From contig JAQVCS010000004.1 of the NCBI GenBank assembly GCA_028689675.1, positions 103,619-167,618 on the forward strand: a stretch of 64,000 nucleotides of DNA, written 5' to 3'. A model generated the notes under the pieces. It was not told the DNA's origin. It saw only the letters and a program-made list of their open reading frames with translations, and made no database searches. The position numbers and the translations under genes are program-made. This document shows, one piece after another, positions 6,692 through 14,639 of the stretch. Numbering within the stretch: the first letter of the stretch is position 1; every line of letters starts with the position of its first letter. This DNA comes from Desulfovibrionaceae bacterium (GTDB lineage Bacteria > Desulfobacterota > Desulfovibrionia > Desulfovibrionales > Desulfovibrionaceae).

Positions 6692-7651
6692 TTAGAGCGT
6701 GATAAGCTCATAGTGGTCGCTACCCATAGCCATTTCCTTCATATAGGAAAGCTGGCGCAGGCCAGAGCGGGATTCGATGCGCTCTACCATGTGCGCCCGA
6801 ACATCGCTTGGCAAGGCATAAATCATATCTATAGAGGCTTTGTCGATGGCAAGAATATCCGTTGAGGCAAGAATGCCCAAATTAGGCAAGCGCACTGGTT
6901 CAGCTTTTATTCCTTCGCAATCACAACTGACAGACATATTACGCAGCACATTGATATAGGTTATATGTTTGCCAAAATGATTGGTAATGGCTTTGCCCCC
7001 TTCCACCATGCGCTCCATAAACAAAGGCCCACCAGCCCACGTTTCCTTGCCGTCACTGTGGATTTGCTTTTTCCCCAGTTTGCCCGAGGCACAACCGATG
7101 GAAATGTTTTTGAGCGAGCCGCCAAAACCACCCATGGTATGCCCTTTGAAATGGGTCAGCACGACCATAGAGTCATAGCCCAGCAGGTGTTTGCCTACAG
7201 CCACTTCTTTAAGCCACTTGCCATGAGGAATGGGCAAAGGGACATCGCCGTCTTCGTCCATAATGTCAACATTGGTAAAGGCTGTCCATCCATTATTTTC
7301 CAGCGTTTTACGATGCCCTTCCGTCGTCTGGCGCGGGCTGCTGTAAAGAACATTGCATTCCACAACAGTGCTATTGGGCACTTCCCCCAGAAAGGTTTTG
7401 ATCCATTCACGGGGAAGGATATTAGGGCCGTCAGGTTCGCCAGTATGCAGTTTAACAGCGATTTTTCCCGTGATGTCCTGATTGATCATGCCATACAGTT
7501 TGAGCAGGCCTGCGGCGCTGAGGTCTTTTGTAAAATAGACCTTGGATTTTTCAGCCGTGGCATTGGCAAGCGTTGGAAAAACGCCCGTGGCCAGTGCCCC
7601 TGCCGTGAGAACCGTTCCCTTTACAAAATCACGACGTGAAAGTCTGTTCAT
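6692..7651 (-). CDS. Tat-exported DUF362 protein
   Basis: The 319-residue protein starts with a twin-arginine signal (LSRRDFVKG, hydrophobic core to about residue 30), so it should be exported folded to the periplasm, usually a sign of a bound cofactor. The body matches DUF362: KLHTGEPDGPNILP, then VVLTHFKGHTMGGFGGSLKN and SIGCASGKLGKK. A SVSCDCEG stretch gives two further close cysteines. Enzymatic function is unknown. It is the first gene before larB and larC on the same strand, so a link to nickel-pincer chemistry is possible but inferred from position only. Confidence 0.8.
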   Translation of the reverse strand: MNRLSRRDFVKGTVLTAGALATGVFPTLANATAEKSKVYFTKDLSAAGLLKLYGMINQDITGKIAVKLHTGEPDGPNILPREWIKTFLGEVPNSTVVECNVLYSSPRQTTEGHRKTLENNGWTAFTNVDIMDEDGDVPLPIPHGKWLKEVAVGKHLLGYDSMVVLTHFKGHTMGGFGGSLKNISIGCASGKLGKKQIHSDGKETWAGGPLFMERMVEGGKAITNHFGKHITYINVLRNMSVSCDCEGIKAEPVRLPNLGILASTDILAIDKASIDMIYALPSDVRAHMVERIESRSGLRQLSYMKEMAMGSDHYELITL

Positions 7652-7734
7652 GGAAGTCCCCTTATACTGTTATAGTGCTATAGTTTGGTGCCTTTCGAGC
7701 TTTTTTCGTCACAGGGCTATGAGGGTGAAAAAAA

Positions 7735-8871
7735 CTATTGTGACCGCATATGTTCCCACCATTCGGGCGCTGTTTTCGCATTCATTGCCTGTGCTGTATC
7801 AAAGACAAGCGGCTCGCCAATCATGGGCGTGGCCAGCTGCCATTTTTTGCCCAGACTTGCGGCGGTGAGCCTTTTGTAGGGTTCATCCCAAGCATGGTAG
7901 GCTATGGAAAATTTGCCCGAATGGGCAGGAAGCAGCCTTTTGGCATGAAGGTCGTCGGCTGCCTTAGCTGTCTCTTCTGGCATCATGTGAATGAGGTTCC
8001 AAGCCTTGTCATACTGGCCGCATTCCAGCAAAACAAGGTCAAATGTCCCAAACTGTTTTCCCAGTTCTGCAAAGTGGGGGCTGTAGCCGCTGTCACCGCT
8101 ATAAAAGAGGCGGCGCTGCGCTGTTTCCAGCACAAAACCAAGCCACAGACTTTTGTTGCGAGTCAGCGAACGACCAGAAAAATGCCGTGCTGGCGTAAGG
8201 TAAATGCTGAGGCTGCCCAGCGTCACCCGCTCCCCCCAGTCGCCTTCATATATGCTGCTTGGGGAAAAACCCCAGCGCTGCAAATGCGCCCCCACACCAA
8301 GCCCGCAGATAATTTGCCCAATTTTGGGGCGCAGTGCGGTGAGTGTGGGATAATCCAGATGATCCCAATGGTCATGAGAGATAAGCAGCACGTCAATGTT
8401 TGGCAGGTCTTCCACCGTGTAGGGGTTGCTGCCCAAAAAGGCGCGGGTGCTAAAAGAAACAGGTGCGGCATGGTCGCTTAAAACGGGATCAATAAGAATG
8501 CGCTGCCCGCCAAGCTGGATGAAAAATGAGGAATGACCAAGCCAAATTACGGTATCTGTGTTGCGATCCAAGGACTTCAGCGCAGTTTTGACTGTAGGCA
8601 CAGGGCTGGGCGGTATTGTATTGTCTTTTTTCATAAAAAAAGACTGAAGCAAAGCCGTAATGGTGCTTTTGCCGTCTGTCATGAGCGGCGTGGGCAGGGT
8701 ATTATGAAAGATGCCATCCGCATACTGGGGGGATTGTTGCATGCGTTCCAGCCGCCTGCCTTCAGGCAAAGCGCCAAATTGCGAAGACTTCAGAAAAATC
8801 CAGACACCAAGTGCCAATGCACCCAAAATAAAGACTAGTAGCATCAATATCCACTTCCAGCGTGTTTTCAC
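7735..8871 (-). CDS. Membrane-anchored metallo-beta-lactamase-fold hydrolase
   Basis: The protein (about 378 residues) has an N-terminal membrane anchor (WILMLLVFILGALALGVWIF), then an MBL-fold domain of the UlaG/NAPE-PLD-like type: WLGHSSFFIQ, RILIDPVLS, the metal-binding HDHWDHLD, TPARHFSGR, and YSGDSGYSP with a final PAHSGKF. Metal ligands are all present, so it should be an active hydrolase facing the periplasm. The substrate is unknown. I prefer the GTG at 8871, which has GGGG 8 bases upstream; GTG 8892 is the alternative. Confidence 0.8.
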   Translation of the reverse strand: MKTRWKWILMLLVFILGALALGVWIFLKSSQFGALPEGRRLERMQQSPQYADGIFHNTLPTPLMTDGKSTITALLQSFFMKKDNTIPPSPVPTVKTALKSLDRNTDTVIWLGHSSFFIQLGGQRILIDPVLSDHAAPVSFSTRAFLGSNPYTVEDLPNIDVLLISHDHWDHLDYPTLTALRPKIGQIICGLGVGAHLQRWGFSPSSIYEGDWGERVTLGSLSIYLTPARHFSGRSLTRNKSLWLGFVLETAQRRLFYSGDSGYSPHFAELGKQFGTFDLVLLECGQYDKAWNLIHMMPEETAKAADDLHAKRLLPAHSGKFSIAYHAWDEPYKRLTAASLGKKWQLATPMIGEPLVFDTAQAMNAKTAPEWWEHMRSQ

Positions 8872-9016
8872 GGCCTTTTCCCCTTTCACCACTCATCACC
8901 CAAAGCTGCTTTGTTTGGGAAAAACTATAGCTAAAGTACGTGCCCTGCGGTAGACACAATTATCTCTTTTTCTTGCCTGATTTTATCACAAGGCAGCATA
9001 TAGCCCAGCTGGGGGA

Positions 9017-9067
9017 ATGCGTATTTTTCCAAAAACACTATGTATAGTGCAAGAAAAGCATACGCAT
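9017..9067 (-). promoter_or_regulatory. Long nested hairpin between esterase and hydrolase genes
   Basis: Outer arms ATGCGTAT/ATACGCAT enclose TTTT/AAAA and an inner CACTAT-AC-ATAGTG stem that on the minus strand is followed by five T. It may act as the esterase terminator or as an attenuator for the next gene. Confidence 0.45.
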
Positions 9068-9117
9068 AGCCGCAATATATGAGAAATAAGAATGCGCTGA
9101 GCACATTTCAAAGCAAC

Positions 9118-10146
9118 CTAGTGCAAATAACGATTGAAAAAATGTTCAAGTTCTGTGAAATGGAATTTTGTTTCTGAGGCGTTCGGGTTCATATGGTATT
9201 GGGCGTGCGACATACCTTCAAAGACAACAAGGTCTGCGGGAACGCCCGCTTCTCGTAATTTCAGATGCATACGTACCGTGTTGCTAAGAAAAAGATCCCG
9301 CGTGCCCGAAGTAAGCAAAGTGGGGGGGAAGCCGCTGACATCGCCATACACAGGCGAGAGCATGGGGTCTTTGAGGTTGTGCCCCCCTGCGTAAAGCCGT
9401 GCAGCATCGCCAAGCCAGCCATCATAACTGACCAGAACATTGTCCACGCCTTCATTGGTGAAATACGAGTCGCCCGTTTTGGACATATCTGTCCAAGGCG
9501 TTCCCGCTGCAATAGCCGCAGGAAGAGGCAAACCTTCCGCCTTAGCGCGGAGTGCCAGAATCAAGGACATACCGCCGCCAGTAGATGTGCCAAAGACCCC
9601 AATTTTTTCGGCAGGTGTTTTTTTGAGCAATTCGCGATAGACGCTTATAGCGTCGTCAATTGCTGCGGGGTAGGGAAAATTGGGTGCCATTCTGTAATCG
9701 ACATACACAACCTTATATTTGCCTATACCTGCCATAAGCACAGCTTCCTGCGTTCCAGATTCTCCCGCCCCGAGGACATACCCCCCTCCATGCAAGTTCA
9801 GAAGTATTCGGTCTTGGTTGGCCTGTGGCAAGTTTTGCGGCGTAAAGGTGAATATGGGAACGCCGCCGATTTTCCCTTGCGTAACAGAAACGCCCAAGTG
9901 TTCGCGCAAGGCTGGAAGCCGTTTTGTCGCCTCCTGCCCCACATTGTTTACCCACGCTTTCCATTCGTTGTTGTTTTTGGGGTGATCATTCCAATACGGC
10001 AAGGGTTTTGCCGCGATAAGCTGTTGCAGTTCGGGGCTCACTGTATGCGGGGTGGGCAATACTTGTGCGGCGGCCTGCGCACTGGCGGGCGTGGTGAGAA
10101 GGCAGCTCATCAGCACTGCAAAGGCAATTTGTTTATTCAGTTTCAT
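9118..10146 (-). CDS. Exported alpha/beta hydrolase (HSL-type esterase)
   Basis: The 342-residue protein has a cleavable signal peptide (hydrophobic to about residue 25, TPASAQA site), so it is periplasmic. It shows the hormone-sensitive-lipase signature: HGGGYV for the oxyanion hole, nucleophile GTSTGGG, and a C-terminal Asp (SGTRDLF) and His (GMSHAQYHM) completing the triad. Such enzymes hydrolyse short-chain esters; the natural substrate cannot be read. ATG 10146 follows GGAG at a good distance and is preferred to the ATG at 10158. Confidence 0.85.
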   Translation of the reverse strand: MKLNKQIAFAVLMSCLLTTPASAQAAAQVLPTPHTVSPELQQLIAAKPLPYWNDHPKNNNEWKAWVNNVGQEATKRLPALREHLGVSVTQGKIGGVPIFTFTPQNLPQANQDRILLNLHGGGYVLGAGESGTQEAVLMAGIGKYKVVYVDYRMAPNFPYPAAIDDAISVYRELLKKTPAEKIGVFGTSTGGGMSLILALRAKAEGLPLPAAIAAGTPWTDMSKTGDSYFTNEGVDNVLVSYDGWLGDAARLYAGGHNLKDPMLSPVYGDVSGFPPTLLTSGTRDLFLSNTVRMHLKLREAGVPADLVVFEGMSHAQYHMNPNASETKFHFTELEHFFNRYLH

Positions 10147-10199
10147 AAAAATCTCCAATTATGCAGGTAGAGTATTTTGCGGAACAGGTCTTCCAGAGG

Positions 10200-11378
10200 T
10201 CAAGGGCGTTGCCCCGTGGCTGCCGCGTATAGGGAAAAGCTCTTCCAGACCCAAAAAAAGGCCAGAAGCAGAAAGAGTGCAGCAATACAGAAGATGCCGC
10301 CAAGGCCGATGTTATCAAAGGTTAACCCGCCCACAGCGGCAGCAAGGCCAATAGAAAACTGAATGGCCGCTACAGACAAGCCGCCCGCAAGTTCTGCCTT
10401 ATCTGCAAGCGTGCGGGCGATCCATGTAGACCAGCCAACAGGCATGAAGCCAAAGATAAAGCCCCAGAAGATAGCCAAAGGCACACCGCTGGCATTGGCT
10501 TTGTTCAGAAGCAGCAGCATGGCCGTTGCCGCAAGGGCAAGCGGTATAGCATACATGGTTGGGCGAAAATATTTTCCGAGAACCGCACCAGCAAGGAATG
10601 TACCCGCGCAGTTGGCAACGCCAAAAGCCAGCAGCGTGATGGAAAGTGTGGCGGCAGAGAGTGCCATGTCGTGTTCCAGAAAAGGTCTAAGATAGGTGAA
10701 AAAAACATGATAGCCGCCATAGCTGAATATGCTTGCCCCCATACCCGCCAGCACCCAATGCTGCCGAATCAGGGCAAACATAGTGCGGAAAGTGCTCCCC
10801 TCTTGGGCTGGCAGCGAAGGCAATGCCAGAAATTGCCATATCAAGGCCACAGCCCCCAGCCCAGCCCCCAGCAAGAAGACGTTCCGCCAGCCCATGAGCT
10901 GACCAAGATAGCTGGCAAGCGGAAGGGAAAGGATAGTCGCCACGGACACGCCAGCATAGACAATGCTGAGCGCGCGGGGCACATCCTTTGTGGGCACAAG
11001 CTGTAAGGTGACTGCTGAGGCCATGGACCAAAACCCGCCCACGCAGATGCCCAAAAGAGCACGCCCTGTCAGCAGGACAACATAGTTGGAGGCTGTGGCG
11101 ACAAGTAGATTTGAAATGATCAACAATAAGGAGAAGGCCAGCAAAATGTGTCTTCTGTCTATTCCCCTCGTTAAAGGCGACAGAAGAAGGCTGGTCAGCA
11201 CGGCAAAAATGCCAACGACGGTTACTGTCTGCCCAGCCATACCTTCGGTGATAGCGAGAGTGCGGGCTATGGGGCTGAGCAGGCTAACGGGAATGAATTC
11301 TGCTGCAATGAGGCTCGTTACCCCCATGAATAGGGAAAATACCGCCGACCAGTGTGCCTTTCCAGTTTGAAATTTCAT
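10200..11378 (-). CDS. MFS transporter of the sugar-efflux/AraJ type
   Basis: This protein of about 392 residues has twelve predicted membrane segments and the MFS motif LLSPLTRGIDRRHILL after helix 2. The N-terminus (SLIAAEFIPVSLLSPIA) resembles drug:H+ antiporter-1 proteins of the AraJ/YdhP group, which export sugars, arabinose or drugs. Substrate is not readable. The start at 11378 is chosen over 11420 because the family begins there; the Shine-Dalgarno is weak. It is the most upstream gene of the minus-strand block that ends with larC; the next sequence upstream is the tandem toxin-like repeat. Confidence 0.8.
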   Translation of the reverse strand: MKFQTGKAHWSAVFSLFMGVTSLIAAEFIPVSLLSPIARTLAITEGMAGQTVTVVGIFAVLTSLLLSPLTRGIDRRHILLAFSLLLIISNLLVATASNYVVLLTGRALLGICVGGFWSMASAVTLQLVPTKDVPRALSIVYAGVSVATILSLPLASYLGQLMGWRNVFLLGAGLGAVALIWQFLALPSLPAQEGSTFRTMFALIRQHWVLAGMGASIFSYGGYHVFFTYLRPFLEHDMALSAATLSITLLAFGVANCAGTFLAGAVLGKYFRPTMYAIPLALAATAMLLLLNKANASGVPLAIFWGFIFGFMPVGWSTWIARTLADKAELAGGLSVAAIQFSIGLAAAVGGLTFDNIGLGGIFCIAALFLLLAFFWVWKSFSLYAAATGQRP

Positions 11379-11606
11379 GCTCTTTTTTCCAAGGATGTAA
11401 TGGTAAAAAGCAGTCTCCATTTTGCCTTGGCATTACGAAGCCGCCTGTTATTTGCTTTCTTATACATATTTTGGGGGGAAAATAACAAATGCTTATAACA
11501 AATAGACAATGATGCTTTAAAGGCATGGTAAAAAAGATAGAGCCGCAGACCGCACTTTCCTTATCCTCTGAAAATTTGTGCTGCCTTTTTTGGCCTTGTG
11601 CCCTAC

Positions 11607-11635
11607 TTGACAGCCCCGCATAGGGTGGCTATAGA
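11607..11635 (+). promoter_or_regulatory. Promoter of putative antitoxin RNA, copy 2
   Basis: TTGACA (11607-11612), 17-base spacer, TATAGA (11630-11635). It faces the peptide gene at 11754-11837. Confidence 0.65.
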
Positions 11636-11641
11636 AAAAGT

Positions 11642-11745
11642 GTGGGCGGCAAGGTGCGCTAACACCCGCCGCCCTTGGGCAAGTCCCCCGTGAGTTTTTA
11701 TGTCACAAGTTTCTGCCCCACTAGGAGTGCAATTCCTTGTGGGGC
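11642..11745 (+). ncRNA. Putative antisense/antitoxin RNA, copy 2
   Basis: From the predicted start the RNA forms a strong hairpin at 11644-11674 (GGGCGGC..GGTG with CACC.GCCGCCC) and reaches the shared inverted repeat at 11715-11745 (GCCCCAC.AGGA and complement). Its CCGCCC could pair with GGGCGG in the peptide mRNA leader. Inferred from structure and from conservation with the other two loci. Confidence 0.45.
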
Positions 11746-11753
11746 AAACTCAT

Positions 11754-11837
11754 TTACAGGCCTAGGGCGTGAAGAATGAGAGCCACCAAGACGCCGCCGA
11801 CCACTGTGGCCAGCACGTCTATGAGGAACTGCTGCAT
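11754..11837 (-). CDS. Small hydrophobic peptide, type I toxin-like, copy 2
   Basis: The gene encodes 27 residues starting MQQFLIDVLA with GGVLVALI in the middle and ending HALGL: a single membrane-spanning helix. AGGAGG precedes the ATG but lies in the UCUCC-GAAA-GGAGG hairpin (11845-11858). A promoter-like TTGAAG, 17 bases, TAGCTT lies further upstream. The peptide is identical to copy 3; the two genes differ by one synonymous base (CAC versus CAT). This suits a small membrane toxin under RNA control. A phage holin-like or signalling role is a less likely alternative. Confidence 0.6.
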   Translation of the reverse strand: MQQFLIDVLATVVGGVLVALILHALGL

Positions 11838-11962
11838 AGGCAAACCTCCTTTCGGAGAACCTGCCCGCCCTCAAGCTAGCCAAAAGCTCTGCCTGCTTCA
11901 AGTAAAATTTTTTGCTGAAAAAAGAGTGTGCCCCGTCTGCCTTTTTCGGTCTTGTGCCCTAC

Positions 11963-11991
11963 TTGACAGCCCCGCATAGGGTGGCTATAGA
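11963..11991 (+). promoter_or_regulatory. Promoter of putative antitoxin RNA, copy 3
   Basis: TTGACA (11963-11968), 17-base spacer, TATAGA (11986-11991), the same as copy 2. Confidence 0.65.
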
Positions 11992-11997
11992 AAAAGT

Positions 11998-12102
11998 GTG
12001 GGCGGCAAGGTGCTAGTTACACCCGCCGCCCTTGGGCAAGTCCCCCGGTTTTTTACAAGCCAAGTTTATCGCCCCACTAGGAAGTGCAATTCCTTGTGGG
12101 GC
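11998..12102 (+). ncRNA. Putative antisense/antitoxin RNA, copy 3
   Basis: Same design as copy 2: GGGCGGC/GCCGCCC 5' hairpin, then the shared inverted repeat at 12071-12102. Differences from copy 2 fall mainly in the first hairpin loop (GCTAGTTA instead of GCGCTAA) and the linker, so the two RNAs may differ in specificity. Confidence 0.45.
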
Positions 12103-12110
12103 AAACTCAT

Positions 12111-12194
12111 TTACAGGCCTAGGGCATGAAGAATGAGAGCCACCAAGACGCCGCCGACCACTGTGGCCAGCACGTCTATGAGGAACTGCTGCAT
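12111..12194 (-). CDS. Small hydrophobic peptide, type I toxin-like, copy 3
   Basis: Same 27-residue peptide as copy 2, with one synonymous change (CAT for CAC). AGGAGG is again in the UCUCC-GAAA-GGAGG hairpin (12202-12215). The preserved protein, ribosome-binding hairpin and opposing promoter argue that the locus is intact rather than a decayed duplicate. Confidence 0.6.
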   Translation of the reverse strand: MQQFLIDVLATVVGGVLVALILHALGL

Positions 12195-12268
12195 AGGCAA
12201 ACCTCCTTTCGGAGAACCTGCCCGCCCTCAAGCTAGCCAAAAGCTCTGCCTGCTTCAAGTAAAATTTT

Positions 12269-14119
12269 TCATTTACCAATAAAGTGCCAACCTGCCATGT
12301 TCAGCCTATTTTGGGGAAAAGTGCACAACAAAGGGGCGTAAGCATGTGTGCTGCTTACGCCCCTTTTGCAAATGCCGCCGCCAGTGGTGCTGGGCAGCCA
12401 CAGCCTTGCCCCAAGGTCATGAGCTTGCGGCACAGTATCCAGCATACCACGGTTCACGGTCAGGCTGGTACTGCTCCAGCCCTTTATTTCTACAATCTCC
12501 GCATCAATAAAACCAAGGTCACCAATACGCAAAGGCAGGGTATTGGTATCACCAACCACAGGTAAAAGGCTCTCTTGCTGCCCTATGGCTTGGGTCAGCG
12601 CGGCAAAAGAGACAAAAGAGCCATCGCCAGCATCTTCCCATAAATTTTGCGTAAGAATGCGGTGGCTATAGCTATAATCGGTCACCGCGTTCTTGCTGGC
12701 CAGCGAGAGCACAAAGCCAGCCTTGGGGTATTCATTGTGCCATTGCGCCCGTGTAAGGCGCGCCCTTTTGTCTGCAATATACAGCGGGGCTTCCTGCATG
12801 CTATAAGCTGTGGGTATGGTGGGCTCACGCAAAATATTTTCCCATTCAGTATTTGCCCCAGCTATAACGGCCTCGGTCACGCCATAAATATCTTCTGTGC
12901 AGGTCAGTGTTACTTGATGGTCGTCCAGCGTGCCATAATCCGCTTCCAGCACACGGCAGACCAGCTTTTCAATGCCTTGTTCAGGAAAGCTGAACACAAA
13001 CAAATCGCCTTCTTGAAATTGAGAAAGGTGGGAAAGCCCCTTGAGTGTAAACGACTTGAGTGGGTACGATCGCGAACGCAATTCACGCGCCAGAATGCGC
13101 CCTGGCAGGTCGGCAATGGCATCAGTTACATGCTTAAAGCTCAGCTCTGTGGCATTCACACGCCCCTCTTGTAATTCAATATTTGCCTGATTTTCCCCCG
13201 TAATTGTGCCTGTTTCTTCGCCAATATCGGTCATGCGGGCATATTTGAGTGTAATTTTATTCTGCATTGCCGAAAAGGCTACCGTGCCCAGACTGGAGAG
13301 TGACGAAAAATCATTCTGCCCCACCACGGGCAAGGCTGCCACATCATAGCCGCCGCGTAAGAGCTTGAGCTTAAGTTTACCCGTTGAACGGTCACGCACC
13401 AACACGCCGTCAATATGCGTAAGCAGGCTTTGAATATAGTCTTGTGCCTTGCTTGAATCGTCCCACTTGGGTGAGAGGCCAAAATTTTCAGCATACAGCG
13501 TATCTGCCGCCGCAATAAAACTTGCTTCGTCAAGGTCAGCAGCGGTAAATTGCCCCGACAACTCAGGCTTGATAAGCGCCTCGCGTATTTCATGCGCTGG
13601 GTTTATCTGTGTGCCCGCTATAGTCGCCTTGCTGGGATACCAATCATAGCCCACGTTCTGCACAAGGCAGCGCAAGGCGCGAAAGCTGGGGGAAAAAGAG
13701 GCAACGTAGGCACTGCCCATAGATAAAGTAACAATGCCGCGATAGGCAGGGCTGCCCTCGCCAAGATACTGCGATACAACAGGGTCACGCCCTTGGCCTG
13801 CCCCGCCGCCATTAAAATAAAATGTTCCGCGCAGCCCGCCAGAGCCTCCCGTTTGTTCACCACCAAACAGCCCGCCAGCATCCACATACATGGACGTGCC
13901 CGTGCTGCCATTGCCGCTCCATGCTACTTTTTCGCCATACACAATTTTGAGCAGCTTTGTTGCCTGCAAGCATAAGCCAAAAATAGCCGCCATATAGTAG
14001 GAATAGCCCACAAGTATAGGGTCAACATCCCCATCACCTTTGCCGCCCCCACCCGCCTGTGCCTTGCGCCCGCACAGCAGCAGGCCAAGCAGGCAGCCAC
14101 ATAGTATGGCGCTCTTCAT
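12269..14119 (-). CDS. Phage tail-tip protein, C-terminus probably lost
   Basis: This 616-residue protein resembles phage tail-tip/baseplate-hub components: a Gly-rich N-terminal part with a hydrophobic segment (residues 1-40), VGYDWYPSKATI, NPAHEIREAL, DEASFIAAAD..YAENFGLS, and later LRGGYDVAALPVV. The last 40 or so residues (after LWLPSTTGGG) are encoded by a strong terminator-like hairpin (12330-12367) and are Cys-rich and unlike the rest. I infer that the true 3' part was lost and the frame runs on by chance. It overlaps the upstream gene by ATGA. Confidence 0.7.
   Translation of the reverse strand: MKSAILCGCLLGLLLCGRKAQAGGGGKGDGDVDPILVGYSYYMAAIFGLCLQATKLLKIVYGEKVAWSGNGSTGTSMYVDAGGLFGGEQTGGSGGLRGTFYFNGGGAGQGRDPVVSQYLGEGSPAYRGIVTLSMGSAYVASFSPSFRALRCLVQNVGYDWYPSKATIAGTQINPAHEIREALIKPELSGQFTAADLDEASFIAAADTLYAENFGLSPKWDDSSKAQDYIQSLLTHIDGVLVRDRSTGKLKLKLLRGGYDVAALPVVGQNDFSSLSSLGTVAFSAMQNKITLKYARMTDIGEETGTITGENQANIELQEGRVNATELSFKHVTDAIADLPGRILARELRSRSYPLKSFTLKGLSHLSQFQEGDLFVFSFPEQGIEKLVCRVLEADYGTLDDHQVTLTCTEDIYGVTEAVIAGANTEWENILREPTIPTAYSMQEAPLYIADKRARLTRAQWHNEYPKAGFVLSLASKNAVTDYSYSHRILTQNLWEDAGDGSFVSFAALTQAIGQQESLLPVVGDTNTLPLRIGDLGFIDAEIVEIKGWSSTSLTVNRGMLDTVPQAHDLGARLWLPSTTGGGICKRGVSSTHAYAPLLCTFPQNRLNMAGWHFIGK
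12330..12367 (-). terminator. Hairpin inside the 3' end of the tail-tip frame
   Basis: AAAGGGGCGTAAGCA and its exact complement enclose 7 bases, with a short T-run on the minus strand. Such a structure within a coding frame marks a junction rather than original coding sequence. Confidence 0.65.
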
Positions 14120-14385
14120 GCGCTTACCTCACTTGCTTTTTGGGGTATGGCGCTTGTTTCAGGCTCGGGCATAGCGGCGCATTCAAGCTGTACGCGCTCC
14201 TCGGCATTGCGTGCAGCCTCGTTGCCCAAGGCTGTATCCAGACCACGCAAGGCATCGGCTGTCACTTCCCCGCGCATCAGGCTTTCAAAGCTCAAACCTG
14301 TGCGTTGGCAAAATTTCTTTATGCCTTCCTCACAATGAACATGCTCACGATGCCGTATATCTTGCGGTAATATATAAATTTCCAT
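14116..14385 (-). CDS. Small phage protein, tail operon
   Basis: This 89-residue soluble protein begins MEIYILPQDIRHREHVHCEEGIKKF and has an Ala/Glu-rich C-terminus. I recognise no family, but the overlap with the tail-tip gene (ATGA) and its place after another tail gene indicate a tail-assembly role. It looks intact. Confidence 0.6.
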   Translation of the reverse strand: MEIYILPQDIRHREHVHCEEGIKKFCQRTGLSFESLMRGEVTADALRGLDTALGNEAARNAEERVQLECAAMPEPETSAIPQKASEVSA

Positions 14386-14396
14386 ACTTGCACCTG

Positions 14397-14630
14397 CTAT
14401 TTATAAATTCCCGAATTGCCTGTGGGCGTCCACCAAATACAGTTGGGGGCAACCCAGCGCGTACCACGAATATGCGGCACGGGTGTGCCTTCTTCTGCTG
14501 TGGGTGCGCCCAGCTCACCAGCACTTACCGAGCTCTTGGTTGTTTGGGGCGGTGGCGTGAGTAAAGAAGAAATAACCGACATAACAATAGAAATTGCCAA
14601 GGAAATGAGAAAAGAAACAAAAAATGACAT
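14397..14630 (-). CDS. Short phage tail-assembly protein
   Basis: The 77-residue protein has an N-terminal membrane segment (FFVSFLISLAISIVMSVISSLL) followed by EEGTPVPHIRGTRWVAPNCIWW. From memory the GTP.P...GTR....N..W pattern is that of tail-tip proteins which sit beside the hub protein in many phages. It follows the tape-measure fragment by 9 bases and fits the order of a lambdoid-like tail operon. Confidence 0.6.
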   Translation of the reverse strand: MSFFVSFLISLAISIVMSVISSLLTPPPQTTKSSVSAGELGAPTAEEGTPVPHIRGTRWVAPNCIWWTPTGNSGIYK

Positions 14631-14639
14631 AGTGCTATC

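Larger units (their letters stand above)
11582..11912. repeat. Tandem direct repeat, copy A of toxin-antitoxin-like locus
   Basis: About 331 bases, nearly identical to 11939-12269. The unit starts at a TGCCTTTTT stretch, includes the + strand promoter, both hairpins, the peptide gene and its leader, and ends at AGTAAAATTTTT. It shares the general layout but much less sequence with the locus at 1.36-1.61 kb. Confidence 0.85.
11939..12269. repeat. Tandem direct repeat, copy B of toxin-antitoxin-like locus
   Basis: Second copy of the 331-base unit at 11582-11912, separated from it by 26 bases. It abuts the degraded 3' end of the phage tail gene. Confidence 0.85.

Noticed and set aside
9265..10170. 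301-codon open frame opposite the esterase
   Set aside because: Antisense shadow of the HSL esterase, rich in Cys and Arg with no domain pattern.
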